A stretch of 34,333 nucleotides of DNA from Phycisphaerales bacterium (lineage in GTDB: Bacteria > Planctomycetota > Phycisphaerae > Phycisphaerales > SM1A02), in the NCBI GenBank assembly GCA_009691725.1, contig SIAP01000024.1, positions 1 to 34,333 of the forward strand. The letters are read 5' to 3'. The position numbers were made by a program, and so were the translations under genes. The notes under the pieces were generated by a model. It had not been told where the DNA came from. It saw nothing but the letters and a program-made list of their open reading frames with translations, and ran no database searches. Position 1 is the stretch's first letter, and every line of letters begins with the position of its first letter. Of this stretch, positions 7,453 through 15,498 are shown one piece after another.

Positions 7453-8481
7453 CTAGGAAGTTCGTTCGATCGCTGCGTCGGCGATCGACTCGAGCATGTG
7501 CCGCGATGGGCTCTCCGTCACTCGCGACAGTCGAGACTTCGCCTGCGAAACGAATTGCATCGCCCGCTCGCGGGCAGCGTTGAGCGCGTCGGTCGACCGA
7601 ACACACGCCACGAGACCCCCCACATCGCCTTGCTCGATGGCCTCAATCGTCTGCGAGCGCTGCGTGCCATCACATCGTGCGAGATGGATCACAACAGGCA
7701 GCGTGAGTTTCCCCTTGCGAAGATCAATGCCGAGCGTTTTTCCGACGACTTGTTCGTCGCCGATCAGGTCCAAGACATCGTCCTGAATCTGAAACGCCAT
7801 TCCCAGTTCCTCGCCGTAGAGCCGAAGCGCCTCCGAAGTTTCTGGACTCCCCCCCGCGAGCCGTGCTGCGAAACCGCAGCACGCGCCGGCAAGAACCCCC
7901 GTCTTTCGTCGGATGATCTCGAAGTATGTCTGGTCGTCGAGTGACACATTGCCGCGATGCGAAAGTTGCAGGATCTCCCCCGCGCAGAGTTGTGTCGTCA
8001 TCGCTCCAAGCGCCGTATTCAGCCACGGCTCGCCAACGGACGAGCACAGGTGAAACGAACTCGAGATCAGGAAGTCCCCGAGCATGACGGCCGTTTCATT
8101 CCCACGAAGCGTGTTGACCGTCGCCCCACCACGCCGAAGGTCAGCCTCGTCGAGCACATCATCGTGCACGAGCGTGGACATGTGAATCATCTCAACGACT
8201 GCCGCGAGCGCGTTGAGCCGATGGTCCACCGATGCGCTCTGAGGCGAGCCATCGCGAACGGCCATCCCGCTGGTGATGACGAGTGTCGGGCGGAGCATCT
8301 TCCCTCGGTATCGCTCGACATGCTGCGTCAAACGAGTCACAGCGGGTAGATCGTTCACGAGTGATTGTTGAAACAGCAATGCGACTTCGCCAAGCCGTCG
8401 AGCGAGCACTTCAGTCACCGAAAGAGTGGCAGGCAGCGGAGTCATCGGACCTTCAATAGTAGATCGAGAGCGATCACTCAT
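7453..8481 (-). CDS. Long-chain polyprenyl diphosphate synthase
   Basis: A 342-residue trans-isoprenyl diphosphate synthase that extends farnesyl or similar diphosphates with isopentenyl diphosphate, most likely for the side chain of menaquinone or ubiquinone. The two Mg-binding motifs are DDVLDEAD (Asp107, Asp108, Asp111) and QIQDDVLD (Asp234, Asp235, Asp238). GKMLRPTLV is the substrate-binding region. Small residues before the first motif (STLVHDD) are typical of long-chain producers, consistent with hepta- or octaprenyl products; the exact length cannot be read. Its ATG shares one base with the stop of the upstream methyltransferase (TGATG), so translation is probably coupled. A methyltransferase next door could hint at quinone synthesis, but that is weak. 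Confidence 0.9.
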   Translation of the reverse strand: MSDRSRSTIEGPMTPLPATLSVTEVLARRLGEVALLFQQSLVNDLPAVTRLTQHVERYRGKMLRPTLVITSGMAVRDGSPQSASVDHRLNALAAVVEMIHMSTLVHDDVLDEADLRRGGATVNTLRGNETAVMLGDFLISSSFHLCSSVGEPWLNTALGAMTTQLCAGEILQLSHRGNVSLDDQTYFEIIRRKTGVLAGACCGFAARLAGGSPETSEALRLYGEELGMAFQIQDDVLDLIGDEQVVGKTLGIDLRKGKLTLPVVIHLARCDGTQRSQTIEAIEQGDVGGLVACVRSTDALNAARERAMQFVSQAKSRLSRVTESPSRHMLESIADAAIERTS

Positions 8482-9314
8482 CAGTTCTCAGCGACGATGT
8501 AGACGATCCAACCTTCGCATGCTTCGCCGAGCCGAGAGGGCTTGAACACTCCATTGCCCTCGCCGGACTTTCGTTCCGTGCCCTCCCAATACACCGCTGG
8601 CGATCGAAATCCAGCTTCGACGAGCAGTTCCTTTATCTCGGGGAGTGTCCAGAGCCTCCAGACATAGGTGAACGCTCGGCGCATTTCGCTGCCATCTGGA
8701 AATCGAAAGTGAATGTGATTCGTGACATCATGCGTGATCGGACTCACTCTCGCCTGATGCCACACATAGGTGAATCCATCGAGCGACCGCTCCTCCTCGC
8801 CCGTCGCCCACGACCCAGAGCCACCATACGCATCGATGACGATCATCCCACCGGCGGCCACACCCATCCGAGCGTTGATAAAGAATTCGAGGAGTTGGGC
8901 GCGAGTGCGAAAGATGAAGTAACTGAAATTGAGCGCGACGAGCACATCTGCTGGCGCCGTTCGGATCTCGTTGACATCGCCCTTCTTCAACTCAATCCGC
9001 GAGCGCGCCGCTGCGGGGAGTGTCGCGATCCGCTCACGTCCGCGACGCAGCACCGCCTGATCCAGATCGACCCCTACTGCCGTGTTGGAATCTCGCCGCG
9101 TCACCCATTCGCGTGCGAGCAAGCCCGTGCCGCAGAAGTCTTCGCGAAGGGAATGAGGTGATCGGTTGCGGCGCTGACGAAAGACGCGGTCGATGAATAT
9201 GCAGTCGGCTTCCGTCCCCTGCACGGCGAGTTCGTAGAGTTCATATCGATCCGAAGTGGACGCACTTCGCCATCCCCGAGATCGGGAGGACTTCACAACT
9301 TTTTTCTTCGCCAT
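8481..9314 (-). CDS. Class I SAM-dependent methyltransferase
   Basis: A 277-residue protein with a Lys/Arg/Ser-rich N-terminus (about residues 1-20), then a Rossmann methyltransferase core. DFCGTGLLAREWV is motif I (D/E-x-C/G-x-G), AVGVDLDQAVLRRG is motif II with the acidic ribose ligand, and ADVLVALNFSYFIFRT is motif IV. It looks like a small-molecule or protein methyltransferase; the substrate cannot be read from sequence. ATG 9314 was chosen because the longer frame overlaps the upstream lipoprotein gene in another frame. No purine-rich ribosome site is seen: a C-run precedes the ATG. It sits 13 bases after the DUF1573-like gene and overlaps the polyprenyl synthase start by one base, suggesting an operon of three. 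Confidence 0.82.
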   Translation of the reverse strand: MAKKKVVKSSRSRGWRSASTSDRYELYELAVQGTEADCIFIDRVFRQRRNRSPHSLREDFCGTGLLAREWVTRRDSNTAVGVDLDQAVLRRGRERIATLPAAARSRIELKKGDVNEIRTAPADVLVALNFSYFIFRTRAQLLEFFINARMGVAAGGMIVIDAYGGSGSWATGEEERSLDGFTYVWHQARVSPITHDVTNHIHFRFPDGSEMRRAFTYVWRLWTLPEIKELLVEAGFRSPAVYWEGTERKSGEGNGVFKPSRLGEACEGWIVYIVAEN

Positions 9315-9327
9315 GGGGGGGCGAAGT

Positions 9328-10080
9328 CTAATGCGTTTGCGGCTTTGTGGTGGCGTTGTTCCGCAGCCACAGGAAAACTTGCGAACAATCCAACTTGTCC
9401 GTGGAGATTCGCACCAAGAGCGTGGTCCAGTTTCCGACTGCATCCACCGCGACATCTGGGTGAGCGGGATGTGCGACTGCAAACGCATCCGCTGCTGCCC
9501 AATCAACCGAAAGCGAGTGATCCGTGGCGGGCGAGAGCGAGCGTGTCACAACTACTGGAGGCTGAGAGTCTGTGATAGAGAATGGAACATCATCGGCCGA
9601 TTCAATCTGAAAGGATCCATCGGGATTCACATCCCGCGCGATCCCGCTTGGCGTTGATCTCAGCGGCGAGCAGACTTCGTACCTGACTTGAATTCGACCA
9701 AGCGGCTTCGACTCCTCATCGATGAATCGAATGAACTGCTGCTTGCGCCCCTGCCCCCACAATTCCAATCGGATGTTCATGGCGAGTTCCCCTCCTGCAG
9801 CAATCTCCGTGTTTGGCCGGAGATCTGGAATCGTGCAGCCGCAGGTCGCAACAAATCCGCGCAGGCGAATCGGCTTGTCTGATGTATTGCGCAGGATGGC
9901 AGAAATTGGTTGCGGCATTTCGCACTGCGACACGATTCCACAATCGAACACATCTGGAATAACCAGCAGCGGCTGCACGTCGACCGCACCGACTGTCGGG
10001 AATGCTGGGGTCGGATGGATTGGCGTCGGTGCTGCGCAGCCAGTCATCGTGAGCAGGACACATGCATAGGCAATCCGCAT
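9328..10080 (-). CDS. DUF1573-like lipoprotein
   Basis: A 250-residue exported protein. The N-terminus MRIAYACVLLTMTGCAAP has a lipobox (MTGC), predicting a lipid-anchored protein. The segment DFG/DCG-like VFDCGIVSQC, then LRNTSDKPIRLRGFVATCGCTIPDL, matches the DUF1573 pattern of an immunoglobulin-like fold with a conserved CGCT near a strand end; such domains are abundant in Planctomycetes and Bacteroidetes. About 110 further C-terminal residues have no recognised motif. The start ATG 10080 coincides with the signal peptide; the longer frame lacks one. Function unknown. First gene of a probable operon with the methyltransferase and polyprenyl synthase. Confidence 0.78.
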   Translation of the reverse strand: MRIAYACVLLTMTGCAAPTPIHPTPAFPTVGAVDVQPLLVIPDVFDCGIVSQCEMPQPISAILRNTSDKPIRLRGFVATCGCTIPDLRPNTEIAAGGELAMNIRLELWGQGRKQQFIRFIDEESKPLGRIQVRYEVCSPLRSTPSGIARDVNPDGSFQIESADDVPFSITDSQPPVVVTRSLSPATDHSLSVDWAAADAFAVAHPAHPDVAVDAVGNWTTLLVRISTDKLDCSQVFLWLRNNATTKPQTH

Positions 10081-10123
10081 GGGCTCGAGCCTACGGTGAA
10101 CACGCCTCGAAAGCCATCTCATT

Positions 10124-11590
10124 TCAGTAGCGATAGAGCGCCGGCTTGTAGGGTCCATCAACAGGAATCCCTAGATACTCCGACTGCTTCGCGGTGAGTT
10201 TCGAGAGGCGCACGCCCAGTTTGTCCAAGTGGAGTCTTGCAACTCGTTCGTCGAGGAGCTTTGGAAGTGTGTACACCTTTTTCTCATACTTCTCCGCACC
10301 GCCGTGCAATTCCAGTTGAGCAAGGACCTGATTTGTGAAGCTGCTGCTCATCACAAATGAGGGGTGCCCCGTCGCGCAGCCCAGATTCAAGAGGCGACCT
10401 TCCGCCAAGATGATGATCGATCGACCGCTGGCGAAGACCCACTCATCGACTTGTGGCTTGATATTGACCTTGCGTATTCCTGAGAGTGCGCCAAGCCCTG
10501 CCATGTCGATCTCGTTGTCAAAGTGACCGATGTTGCCCACGATGGCCTTGTCCTTCATGCGCGTCATCAAGTCGGCGGTGATGACATTGCAGTTTCCTGT
10601 GGCTGTAATGAAGATGTCTGCGGTCTCAACGGCGTCCTCGACACGCACGACTTCGTAGCCCTCCATGCACGCTTGCAGCGCACAGATGGGATCGATCTCG
10701 GTGATCTTCACGCGACAACCCTGTCCACGCAAACTGTGTGCGCAGCCCTTCCCAACATCGCCGAATCCAAAGACGACGGCGGTCTTGCCGCCGAGCATGA
10801 CATCCGTCGCTCGCATGATCCCGTCGACGCACGAGTGGCGGCATCCATAGAGATTGTCGAACTTGCTCTTGGTCACCGAGTCATTCACATTGATCGCCGG
10901 GAAGAGCAACTGCTTGGCATCCTGCATCTGCTGCAGCCGATGGACACCTGTCGTTGTCTCCTCGCTCACTCCACGGATCCCCGGAGCAAGTCGTGCGAAG
11001 AGACCCGGAAAGGACTTCGAGATGTCGTGGATCAAGTGCAGGACGACTTGAAACTCTTCGCCTTCTGCAGTCGCTGGATTTGGAATTTCGCCAGCTTTTT
11101 CAAACTGCAGACCCTTGTGCACCAGCATGGTGAGGTCGCCGCCATCATCCAGGATGAGGGTCGGCCCTTGACCTTGTGGCCAGTTCATCGCCTGAAAGGT
11201 GCACCACCAGTACTCGGGAAGGGTCTCGCCCTTCCACGCAAACACAGGAATTCCAGAGGGCTTGGCGATGGTGCCAGTTGGACCAACAGCCACCGCAGCT
11301 GCGGCATGATCTTGTGTCGAGAAAATGTTGCATGACGCCCAGCGCACCTGCGCGCCGAGATCGACGAGCGTCTCGATCAGCACTGCAGTCTGAATTGTCA
11401 TATGCAACGACCCAGAAATGCGCGCCCCCGCGAGCGGGTTCTTGCCCTTGAACTCTCTGCGCAGCGCCATCAGACCTGGCATCTCAATCTCCGCAAGTTC
11501 AATCTCCTTTCGACCAAAGCGCACGGCTTCGGGCGAGAGGTCTTTCACCCAGAATGGAGGCGTCGCGGTGAGCGAAAGAGTGGTATTCAT
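10124..11590 (-). CDS. ahcY: S-adenosylhomocysteine hydrolase (adenosylhomocysteinase)
   Basis: A 488-residue NAD-dependent enzyme that splits S-adenosylhomocysteine into adenosine and homocysteine, relieving inhibition of methyltransferases and feeding the methionine cycle. Conserved segments include [62 protein letters not shown], the NAD loop [26 protein letters not shown] and the C-terminal KPALYRY (family KPDHYRY). In-frame ATGs exist at 11671, 11626, 11602 and 11590 and none has a clear ribosome site. The last was chosen because family members start only a few residues before the VKDL segment. The first ATG lies inside an inverted repeat (11669-11686), which favours a downstream start. 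No metK or metH is in view. Confidence 0.95.
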   Translation of the reverse strand: MNTTLSLTATPPFWVKDLSPEAVRFGRKEIELAEIEMPGLMALRREFKGKNPLAGARISGSLHMTIQTAVLIETLVDLGAQVRWASCNIFSTQDHAAAAVAVGPTGTIAKPSGIPVFAWKGETLPEYWWCTFQAMNWPQGQGPTLILDDGGDLTMLVHKGLQFEKAGEIPNPATAEGEEFQVVLHLIHDISKSFPGLFARLAPGIRGVSEETTTGVHRLQQMQDAKQLLFPAINVNDSVTKSKFDNLYGCRHSCVDGIMRATDVMLGGKTAVVFGFGDVGKGCAHSLRGQGCRVKITEIDPICALQACMEGYEVVRVEDAVETADIFITATGNCNVITADLMTRMKDKAIVGNIGHFDNEIDMAGLGALSGIRKVNIKPQVDEWVFASGRSIIILAEGRLLNLGCATGHPSFVMSSSFTNQVLAQLELHGGAEKYEKKVYTLPKLLDERVARLHLDKLGVRLSKLTAKQSEYLGIPVDGPYKPALYRY

Positions 11591-11668
11591 GAAGTTGGTC
11601 ATGGTGGTGGATGGCTTTGCGGTCATAGTCACAGTCGGCGTTTCCTTTGGGGCGAAATGAATCTGAAG

Positions 11669-11686
11669 CATCCGTCTATCCGGATG
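11669..11686. repeat. Inverted repeat upstream of ahcY, possible operator or mRNA hairpin
   Basis: CATCCG, six bases, then CGGATG: a perfect six-base inverted repeat about 80 bases before the chosen ahcY start. On the ahcY mRNA the right arm contains an AUG (11671). It may be a regulator site, possibly for the ArsR-methyltransferase fusion encoded at 12626-13786, or a small hairpin in the leader. A perfect 6+6 repeat can arise by chance, so support is moderate to low. Confidence 0.35.
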
Positions 11687-11800
11687 AACGAATCATAACG
11701 AGAGATCGCCTCCCGTCCAGATGGGCGCGCGACACTTGACCGCTCGCCATCGGCGCGAGAGCTTGGTGCTAGAGTGACGCATTCACCCCAAGGAACCACG

Positions 11801-12547
11801 ATGAACCACCTGAAATCAACCCCTCTCTCTCTTGTTGCTGCGGCCCTAACCACGCTCGCCATTTTCGGAACCACCGCCGCGGTGAGCATTGTTGGCGCGG
11901 CCAAGGGTTCGCCCTATCCGCTGGCCACCTGTCCAGTTTCGGGCCAGCCGTTGGGAAAGGATGCCACGATTTTTGTGATGGAAGACGCCGCCAATTCACT
12001 CAACGACGGCAGGGAAATCCGGTTCTGCTGCCCCAAGTGCGTCGCAACGTTTACTGCCGAGCCCACGAAATTTCTCCCCGCAATCGACGCCGCCATCATC
12101 GCTCAGCAGAGTCCACGCTACCCGCTCACCCACTGCCTCGTGATGACGGAAGATGAGCTTCCACTCGCAGGCAGTCCAGACTTCGACAAGGTGAAGGATG
12201 TCGTTGTGCTCAACAACATGATTCGACTCTGCTGCCCGGGATGCGTCAAGAAGATCAAAAAGGATCCGCTGAAGTTTGTCGCGCAAGTCGAAGCTGCGGT
12301 GATTGCGGCACAGAAAAAGAGCTACCCGCTCACGACCTGTCCTATCTCGGGCGAGGTAATCGATGCGGATTCGGCTGACATTGTGATCGGCGAGCGACTT
12401 GTTCGACTCTGCTGCAACGGCTGCGCAGACAAAGCGCGTCAGGATCCGACATCGATCTTTGCGAAGCTCGATGCTGCATCGACAAAGAACGCGCCGGCGA
12501 CACCAATCGCGCCCACGGCGCCGGCGACACCAATCAAGTCCAACTGA
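11801..12547 (+). CDS. Exported protein with three cysteine-rich YHS/TRASH-like repeats
   Basis: A 248-residue protein with a signal peptide or N-terminal membrane segment (residues 8-33). It has three tandem repeats of one module, starting near residues 39, 107 and 175. Each begins YPL-x-x-C, and each has a later pair-plus-one cysteine motif CC-x-x-C (Cys76-77-80, Cys144-145-148, Cys204-205-208) followed by a Lys/Asp-Pro segment. The first and third also carry CPxSG. This is the pattern of YHS/TRASH-type small metal-binding domains. The tail (229-248) is Ala/Pro/Thr-rich. It probably binds metal outside the cytoplasm, but no role is established. AAGGA lies seven bases before ATG 11801. Divergent from ahcY; convergent with the ArsR-methyltransferase gene. 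Confidence 0.78.
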   Translation: MNHLKSTPLSLVAAALTTLAIFGTTAAVSIVGAAKGSPYPLATCPVSGQPLGKDATIFVMEDAANSLNDGREIRFCCPKCVATFTAEPTKFLPAIDAAIIAQQSPRYPLTHCLVMTEDELPLAGSPDFDKVKDVVVLNNMIRLCCPGCVKKIKKDPLKFVAQVEAAVIAAQKKSYPLTTCPISGEVIDADSADIVIGERLVRLCCNGCADKARQDPTSIFAKLDAASTKNAPATPIAPTAPATPIKSN

Positions 12548-12619
12548 GTTCGCGCCTGCGGGTCGCCAGTCGCGAGGAGTATGTCGCCAGTCGCGACGAG
12601 TGAGTTGCGTGCCGCGAAC
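12548..12619. repeat. Inverted repeat enclosing two 21-base direct repeats, between convergent genes
   Basis: GTTCGCG (12548-12554) and CGCGAAC (12613-12619) are perfect complements. Between them are two adjacent 21-base copies (12562-12582, 12583-12603) sharing GTCGCCAGTCGCGA and a GAGT end. The structure separates the ends of two convergent genes and could act as a transcription barrier, but no T-run follows on either strand. Confidence 0.55.
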
Positions 12620-12625
12620 CGCGGA

Positions 12626-13786
12626 TCACACTTTGGTCAGCAATGCACCGAAGAGACCCGGTCCCTGCGCCGTTGTCTCTGGGGAGATGCGATGCCATCG
12701 ATCGATCCGCATCTCGCTTGCGCGCGCCCACTCCTGTGCCTGGCGATTCGAAAAACCCAGATGCTGATGCGACATCGTTGCGCGGTACTCGGACCGCGCA
12801 TGTTCGACCATGTCGATCACCAAGAGTCGCCCTCCCGATTTCAGCGTCCGCGCGATTTCGACCACCGCAGCGCTCGGATCGGCGATGTGATGGAGCAAGA
12901 GCATCGCAACCGCTGCGTCGAGTGTGCCATCCTTCAACGGGAGATGCATGACATCGCCCCTGCGAAACTCGACATTGCGTGCACCGCTCAAACGATGTCG
13001 GGCTGCATCGATCATCGCACTCTCTCGATCGATCGCAATCACCCGTCCAACATAGGGGGCGATGCGCGCGGAAACTTCTCCAGTTCCACATCCGATGTCG
13101 GCGACGACCCACGTCGAATCGAGTAGTCCGAGCACTGCGCCAGATCCGATGGACTCGCCAAAGAGCGTTCGTCGAATGGAATCCCACTCGCCTCCCACTC
13201 GCCCAAAGAATCCCGCCGTCGAAGTCTGGCGTGTCGCAAGCACAGCCGCAAGACGCGCGTCATCATCGTCAGACTGTGGGGATCCTTCGAGGCGCAGGCG
13301 TGTCAGGTTCCAGAGCGCACGAACATCTTCTGGCAAGAGTGCGAGACTCGCAGCATCAGCTCGGTAGAGACTGGTGGTTCCTTCCATCCTGCGCGACACG
13401 AATTGCGCATCGAAGAGCGGCTTGATGTGCCGACTCGCGGTGGACTGAGGCATCTGAAGTCCCTTGGAAATCTCTCCCACCGACAGCTCGTGTGACTCGA
13501 GCGCACGCAACACACGCAGTCGTGCTGGGTCGCTCAGCAGCGCGAGAAGTGCAGTCCACTCTTTCGTTGCCTCTGGTTTCTTGGAGGCCAGAGTCGGTCG
13601 GGATGTCGAAAGTGTCGGTCGGGATGTCGAAAGTGTCGGTCGGGATGTCGAAAGTGTCGGTCGGGATGTCGAAAGTGTCGGTCGGGATGTCGCGCCTGAA
13701 GATCCAATGCCTTCGCCTAACTTCGCCGCGCCCGTTCGCGTCGACCCCTTCGCACTCGCACTCTGCGCTCGCCGCCCGCGTGCCAC
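12626..13786 (-). CDS. ArsR-family HTH regulator fused to a SAM-dependent methyltransferase
   Basis: A 386-residue two-domain protein. Residues about 35-70 are five SRPTL units joined by ST (repeat DNA 13593-13692). Next is a winged-helix domain: LLALLSDPARLRVLRALESHELSVGEISKGLQMPQSTASRHIKPL is a textbook ArsR recognition region, without the Cys-x-Cys metal site of ArsR/SmtB sensors. The C-terminal half is a class I methyltransferase with VVADIGCGTGEVSARIAP, VIAIDRESAMI, VEFRRGDVMHLPLKDGTLDAA and LLHHIADP. Such fusions are plausible SAM/SAH-sensing repressors of methionine-cycle genes; ahcY lies about 1 kb away. The start GTG 13786 is four bases after the TPR gene's stop; GTG 13834 would overlap that gene. 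Cotranscription with the TPR gene is likely. Confidence 0.87.
   Translation of the reverse strand: MARGRRAQSASAKGSTRTGAAKLGEGIGSSGATSRPTLSTSRPTLSTSRPTLSTSRPTLSTSRPTLASKKPEATKEWTALLALLSDPARLRVLRALESHELSVGEISKGLQMPQSTASRHIKPLFDAQFVSRRMEGTTSLYRADAASLALLPEDVRALWNLTRLRLEGSPQSDDDDARLAAVLATRQTSTAGFFGRVGGEWDSIRRTLFGESIGSGAVLGLLDSTWVVADIGCGTGEVSARIAPYVGRVIAIDRESAMIDAARHRLSGARNVEFRRGDVMHLPLKDGTLDAAVAMLLLHHIADPSAAVVEIARTLKSGGRLLVIDMVEHARSEYRATMSHQHLGFSNRQAQEWARASEMRIDRWHRISPETTAQGPGLFGALLTKV
13593..13692. repeat. 21-base in-frame tandem repeat (four full copies and one partial)
   Basis: Copies start at 13593, 13614, 13635, 13656 and 13677, each beginning GTCGGTCGGGATGTCG; the last is cut after 16 bases. 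On the minus strand they encode SRPTLST units near the N-terminus of the ArsR-methyltransferase protein. The copies are identical at the base level, so the expansion is recent or kept uniform by slippage; copy number probably varies between strains. Confidence 0.95.
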
Positions 13787-13790
13787 GCGA

Positions 13791-14474
13791 TTAGATCCCC
13801 GGTGGATGAGCCGTGGTTCCGTCGAGGACCACACCTTGTGCTTGCAACGACTGAATCACGCGTGGATCCGTCTTGGAGATTCCGTAGGCCTGTCGAAGAC
13901 GATGTGCCGCTTGCGCGGTGTTTCCCAGACTCAATTGCAACATGGCGAGTTGGTAGTAAGGCTCCGTGGATCGTGGTCGAACGACTCCGTTGTCGACTTC
14001 GATCGCCGATTGATATGCCAAGAGCGCGCTGTCACTGTCCTTCAACTTGATCGCATATCCGCCAAGCGTGATATAGGGCTCGCATCGACCAAGCGCTGCG
14101 CCCGCTCCACGCAACAGTTGGTAGAGCTGGCTCGCGTCCCCTTGTCGAAAGAGCACATCCGCGAGCGCCGTAATGATCACAAGATTTCCTGGCGAGTGAT
14201 CGTTGGCGGTCTCAAGACATCTGCGCGCGGTCACGAGGTCCTCAAGATTCGCCATTGCCACCCCGTATCCATACTCACCTCGCCAGAGTCCCGGAGAGTT
14301 CGTCACGACTGGATGAAATGTGTCCGCCGCCTTCTGCCATTCGCCAAACTCCAAATAGTGATCACCAAGCGTGATCGATTGCTCTGTCGATCGCGGGCCG
14401 GTACAGCCCACCATCGACACAACAATAAAGGCGAACGAACAGGCGATCCATCGCACGATTGTGTGGCAGTCCAT
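13791..14474 (-). CDS. TPR-repeat lipoprotein
   Basis: A 227-residue protein starting MDCHTIVRWIACSFAFIVVSMVGC, with a lipobox at SMVGC predicting membrane anchoring. The rest is tetratricopeptide-like: SITLGDHYLEFGEWQKAADTFHPVV, GYGVAMANLEDLVTARRCLETAND, ITALADVLFRQGDASQLYQLLRGAG, YITLGGYAIKLKDSDSALLAYQSAIE and YYQLAMLQLSLGNTAQAAHRLRQAY each follow the helix-turn-helix TPR pattern. TPR proteins scaffold protein complexes; the partner here is unknown. ATG 14474 is used because it gives the signal peptide; the longer frame has none. The ArsR-methyltransferase gene begins directly after its stop, so the two may be one transcript. Confidence 0.85.
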   Translation of the reverse strand: MDCHTIVRWIACSFAFIVVSMVGCTGPRSTEQSITLGDHYLEFGEWQKAADTFHPVVTNSPGLWRGEYGYGVAMANLEDLVTARRCLETANDHSPGNLVIITALADVLFRQGDASQLYQLLRGAGAALGRCEPYITLGGYAIKLKDSDSALLAYQSAIEVDNGVVRPRSTEPYYQLAMLQLSLGNTAQAAHRLRQAYGISKTDPRVIQSLQAQGVVLDGTTAHPPGI

Positions 14475-14490
14475 TGGGATTGATTGTACG

Positions 14491-14946
14491 GTGATCCGTG
14501 TGGATGCACGAGATGAACCGCTCTGGAAACCGACTTCCATTCTTCGCCACGAGCTCGACGATGGTGCTGTGCACTTCGATTGGCTCTTGGGGCTGATTCC
14601 AACCTGCCATGATCCCGATGCCCTCGTCGCCCGCACCTTCCGCAGCGCCGATCGGCTGGATTCTCCGCTTCCCCGCAACGGGGTCGGACTCGAGGCGCTC
14701 GCACTCCACCGCTGGTTCTATCTCTTGCTGGATCACTCTCACACCCTCTCCAAGGGGCGGGGAGTCGTCAGCCCAGTGGCACAAGGATTCTGGCGCGAGG
14801 GGCAATCACTCCACGGGGTCCATGCCGATCATGGCGACGGCGCCGAAGAAATCGACATTCGATGGGGTGCGTCGGCGACCCCACGGCGCATGCGTATCAC
14901 GACGATCCCGACTCTTCGCGTCATCGAAGTGTCGCTTGGGAGATAG
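14491..14946 (+). CDS. Protein of unknown function
   Basis: About 151 residues, soluble and rich in His, Asp and Arg, with no signal peptide or recognised motif. Visible features are DGAVHFDWLLGLIPTCHDP, ALALHRWFYLLLDHSHTLSKGRG and a C-terminal MRITTIPTLRVIEVSLGR. The frame has normal coding character and no overlap with better candidates, and ends 12 bases before the DUF456 gene, suggesting co-transcription. The start is uncertain: GTG 14491 avoids overlap with the divergent TPR gene at 14474, but GTG 14461 and GTG 14500 are also possible. Confidence 0.6.
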   Translation: MIRVDARDEPLWKPTSILRHELDDGAVHFDWLLGLIPTCHDPDALVARTFRSADRLDSPLPRNGVGLEALALHRWFYLLLDHSHTLSKGRGVVSPVAQGFWREGQSLHGVHADHGDGAEEIDIRWGASATPRRMRITTIPTLRVIEVSLGR

Positions 14947-14958
14947 CCTCGCCGCCGC

Positions 14959-15498
14959 GTGTGGACGACCTATTCAAGCGCATCAGTTTTCACACTTCTC
15001 GCAGCAGTCTGCGGAATGTCCATCATCATTGGGCTGCCCGGGATTTGGCTGATGATCCTGCTTGCAGTGACCCATGAAGTCGTGTGCAGTTGGTGGCTCG
15101 CGAATCCGGGAGACTGGTTCGCTTGGACCGCCATCGGCATCGCAGTGGTCATCGCAGCGGGCGCGGAGGCGGTCGAGTTCCTTGCCACTGCCGCGGGAGC
15201 GAAAGCGGGCGGCGCATCAAAGTGGGGAGTGTTTGGAGCGATGGTTGGCGGTGTCTGCGGCGTAATTGGGGGAACCCTATTCATTCCAGTTCCAATCGTC
15301 GGAACACTCGGAGGCGCTGCGGTGGGTGCGGCGTGCGGAGCGATTGCAGGTGAGATATGCGGTGCAAAGAGGGCGCTCAAGGATTCGATGGCGCCCGCTG
15401 CGGGCGCTGCGGTCGGTCGAATCCTCGGCGTGCTCGCCAAGTTCCCATTCGCAATCGCTGCGTGGCTGATTTTGGTCGTTGGCGCGTTCTGGCGCTAG
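14959..15498 (+). CDS. DUF456 family integral membrane protein
   Basis: A 179-residue membrane protein with GTG start. Hydrophobic segments lie at about residues 8-40 (FTLLAAVCGMSIIIGLPGI), 54-75, 88-130 (Gly/Ala-rich, with GAMVGGVCGVIGGTLFIPVPIVGTLGGAAVGA) and 155-178. The GLPGIWLM segment near the first helix and the central glycine-zipper-like region match DUF456. The function of this family is not established. It follows the unknown gene by 12 bases and ends tail to tail with hisS, the two stop codons overlapping in CTAG (15495-15498). Confidence 0.8.
   Translation: MWTTYSSASVFTLLAAVCGMSIIIGLPGIWLMILLAVTHEVVCSWWLANPGDWFAWTAIGIAVVIAAGAEAVEFLATAAGAKAGGASKWGVFGAMVGGVCGVIGGTLFIPVPIVGTLGGAAVGAACGAIAGEICGAKRALKDSMAPAAGAAVGRILGVLAKFPFAIAAWLILVVGAFWR

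Noticed and set aside
11736-11775. TTGACC and TAGAGT as a promoter for the cysteine-rich exported protein
   Set aside because: The spacing is about 28 bases, far from the usual 16-18.
11591-11800. S-adenosylhomocysteine riboswitch before ahcY
   Set aside because: I looked for the conserved SAH-riboswitch core and saw only short stems (such as CTCGC/GCGAG) without the conserved bases.
13787-13834. GTG 13834 as start of the ArsR-methyltransferase protein
   Set aside because: It would overlap the TPR gene by 44 bases; GTG 13786 lies four bases after that gene's stop.
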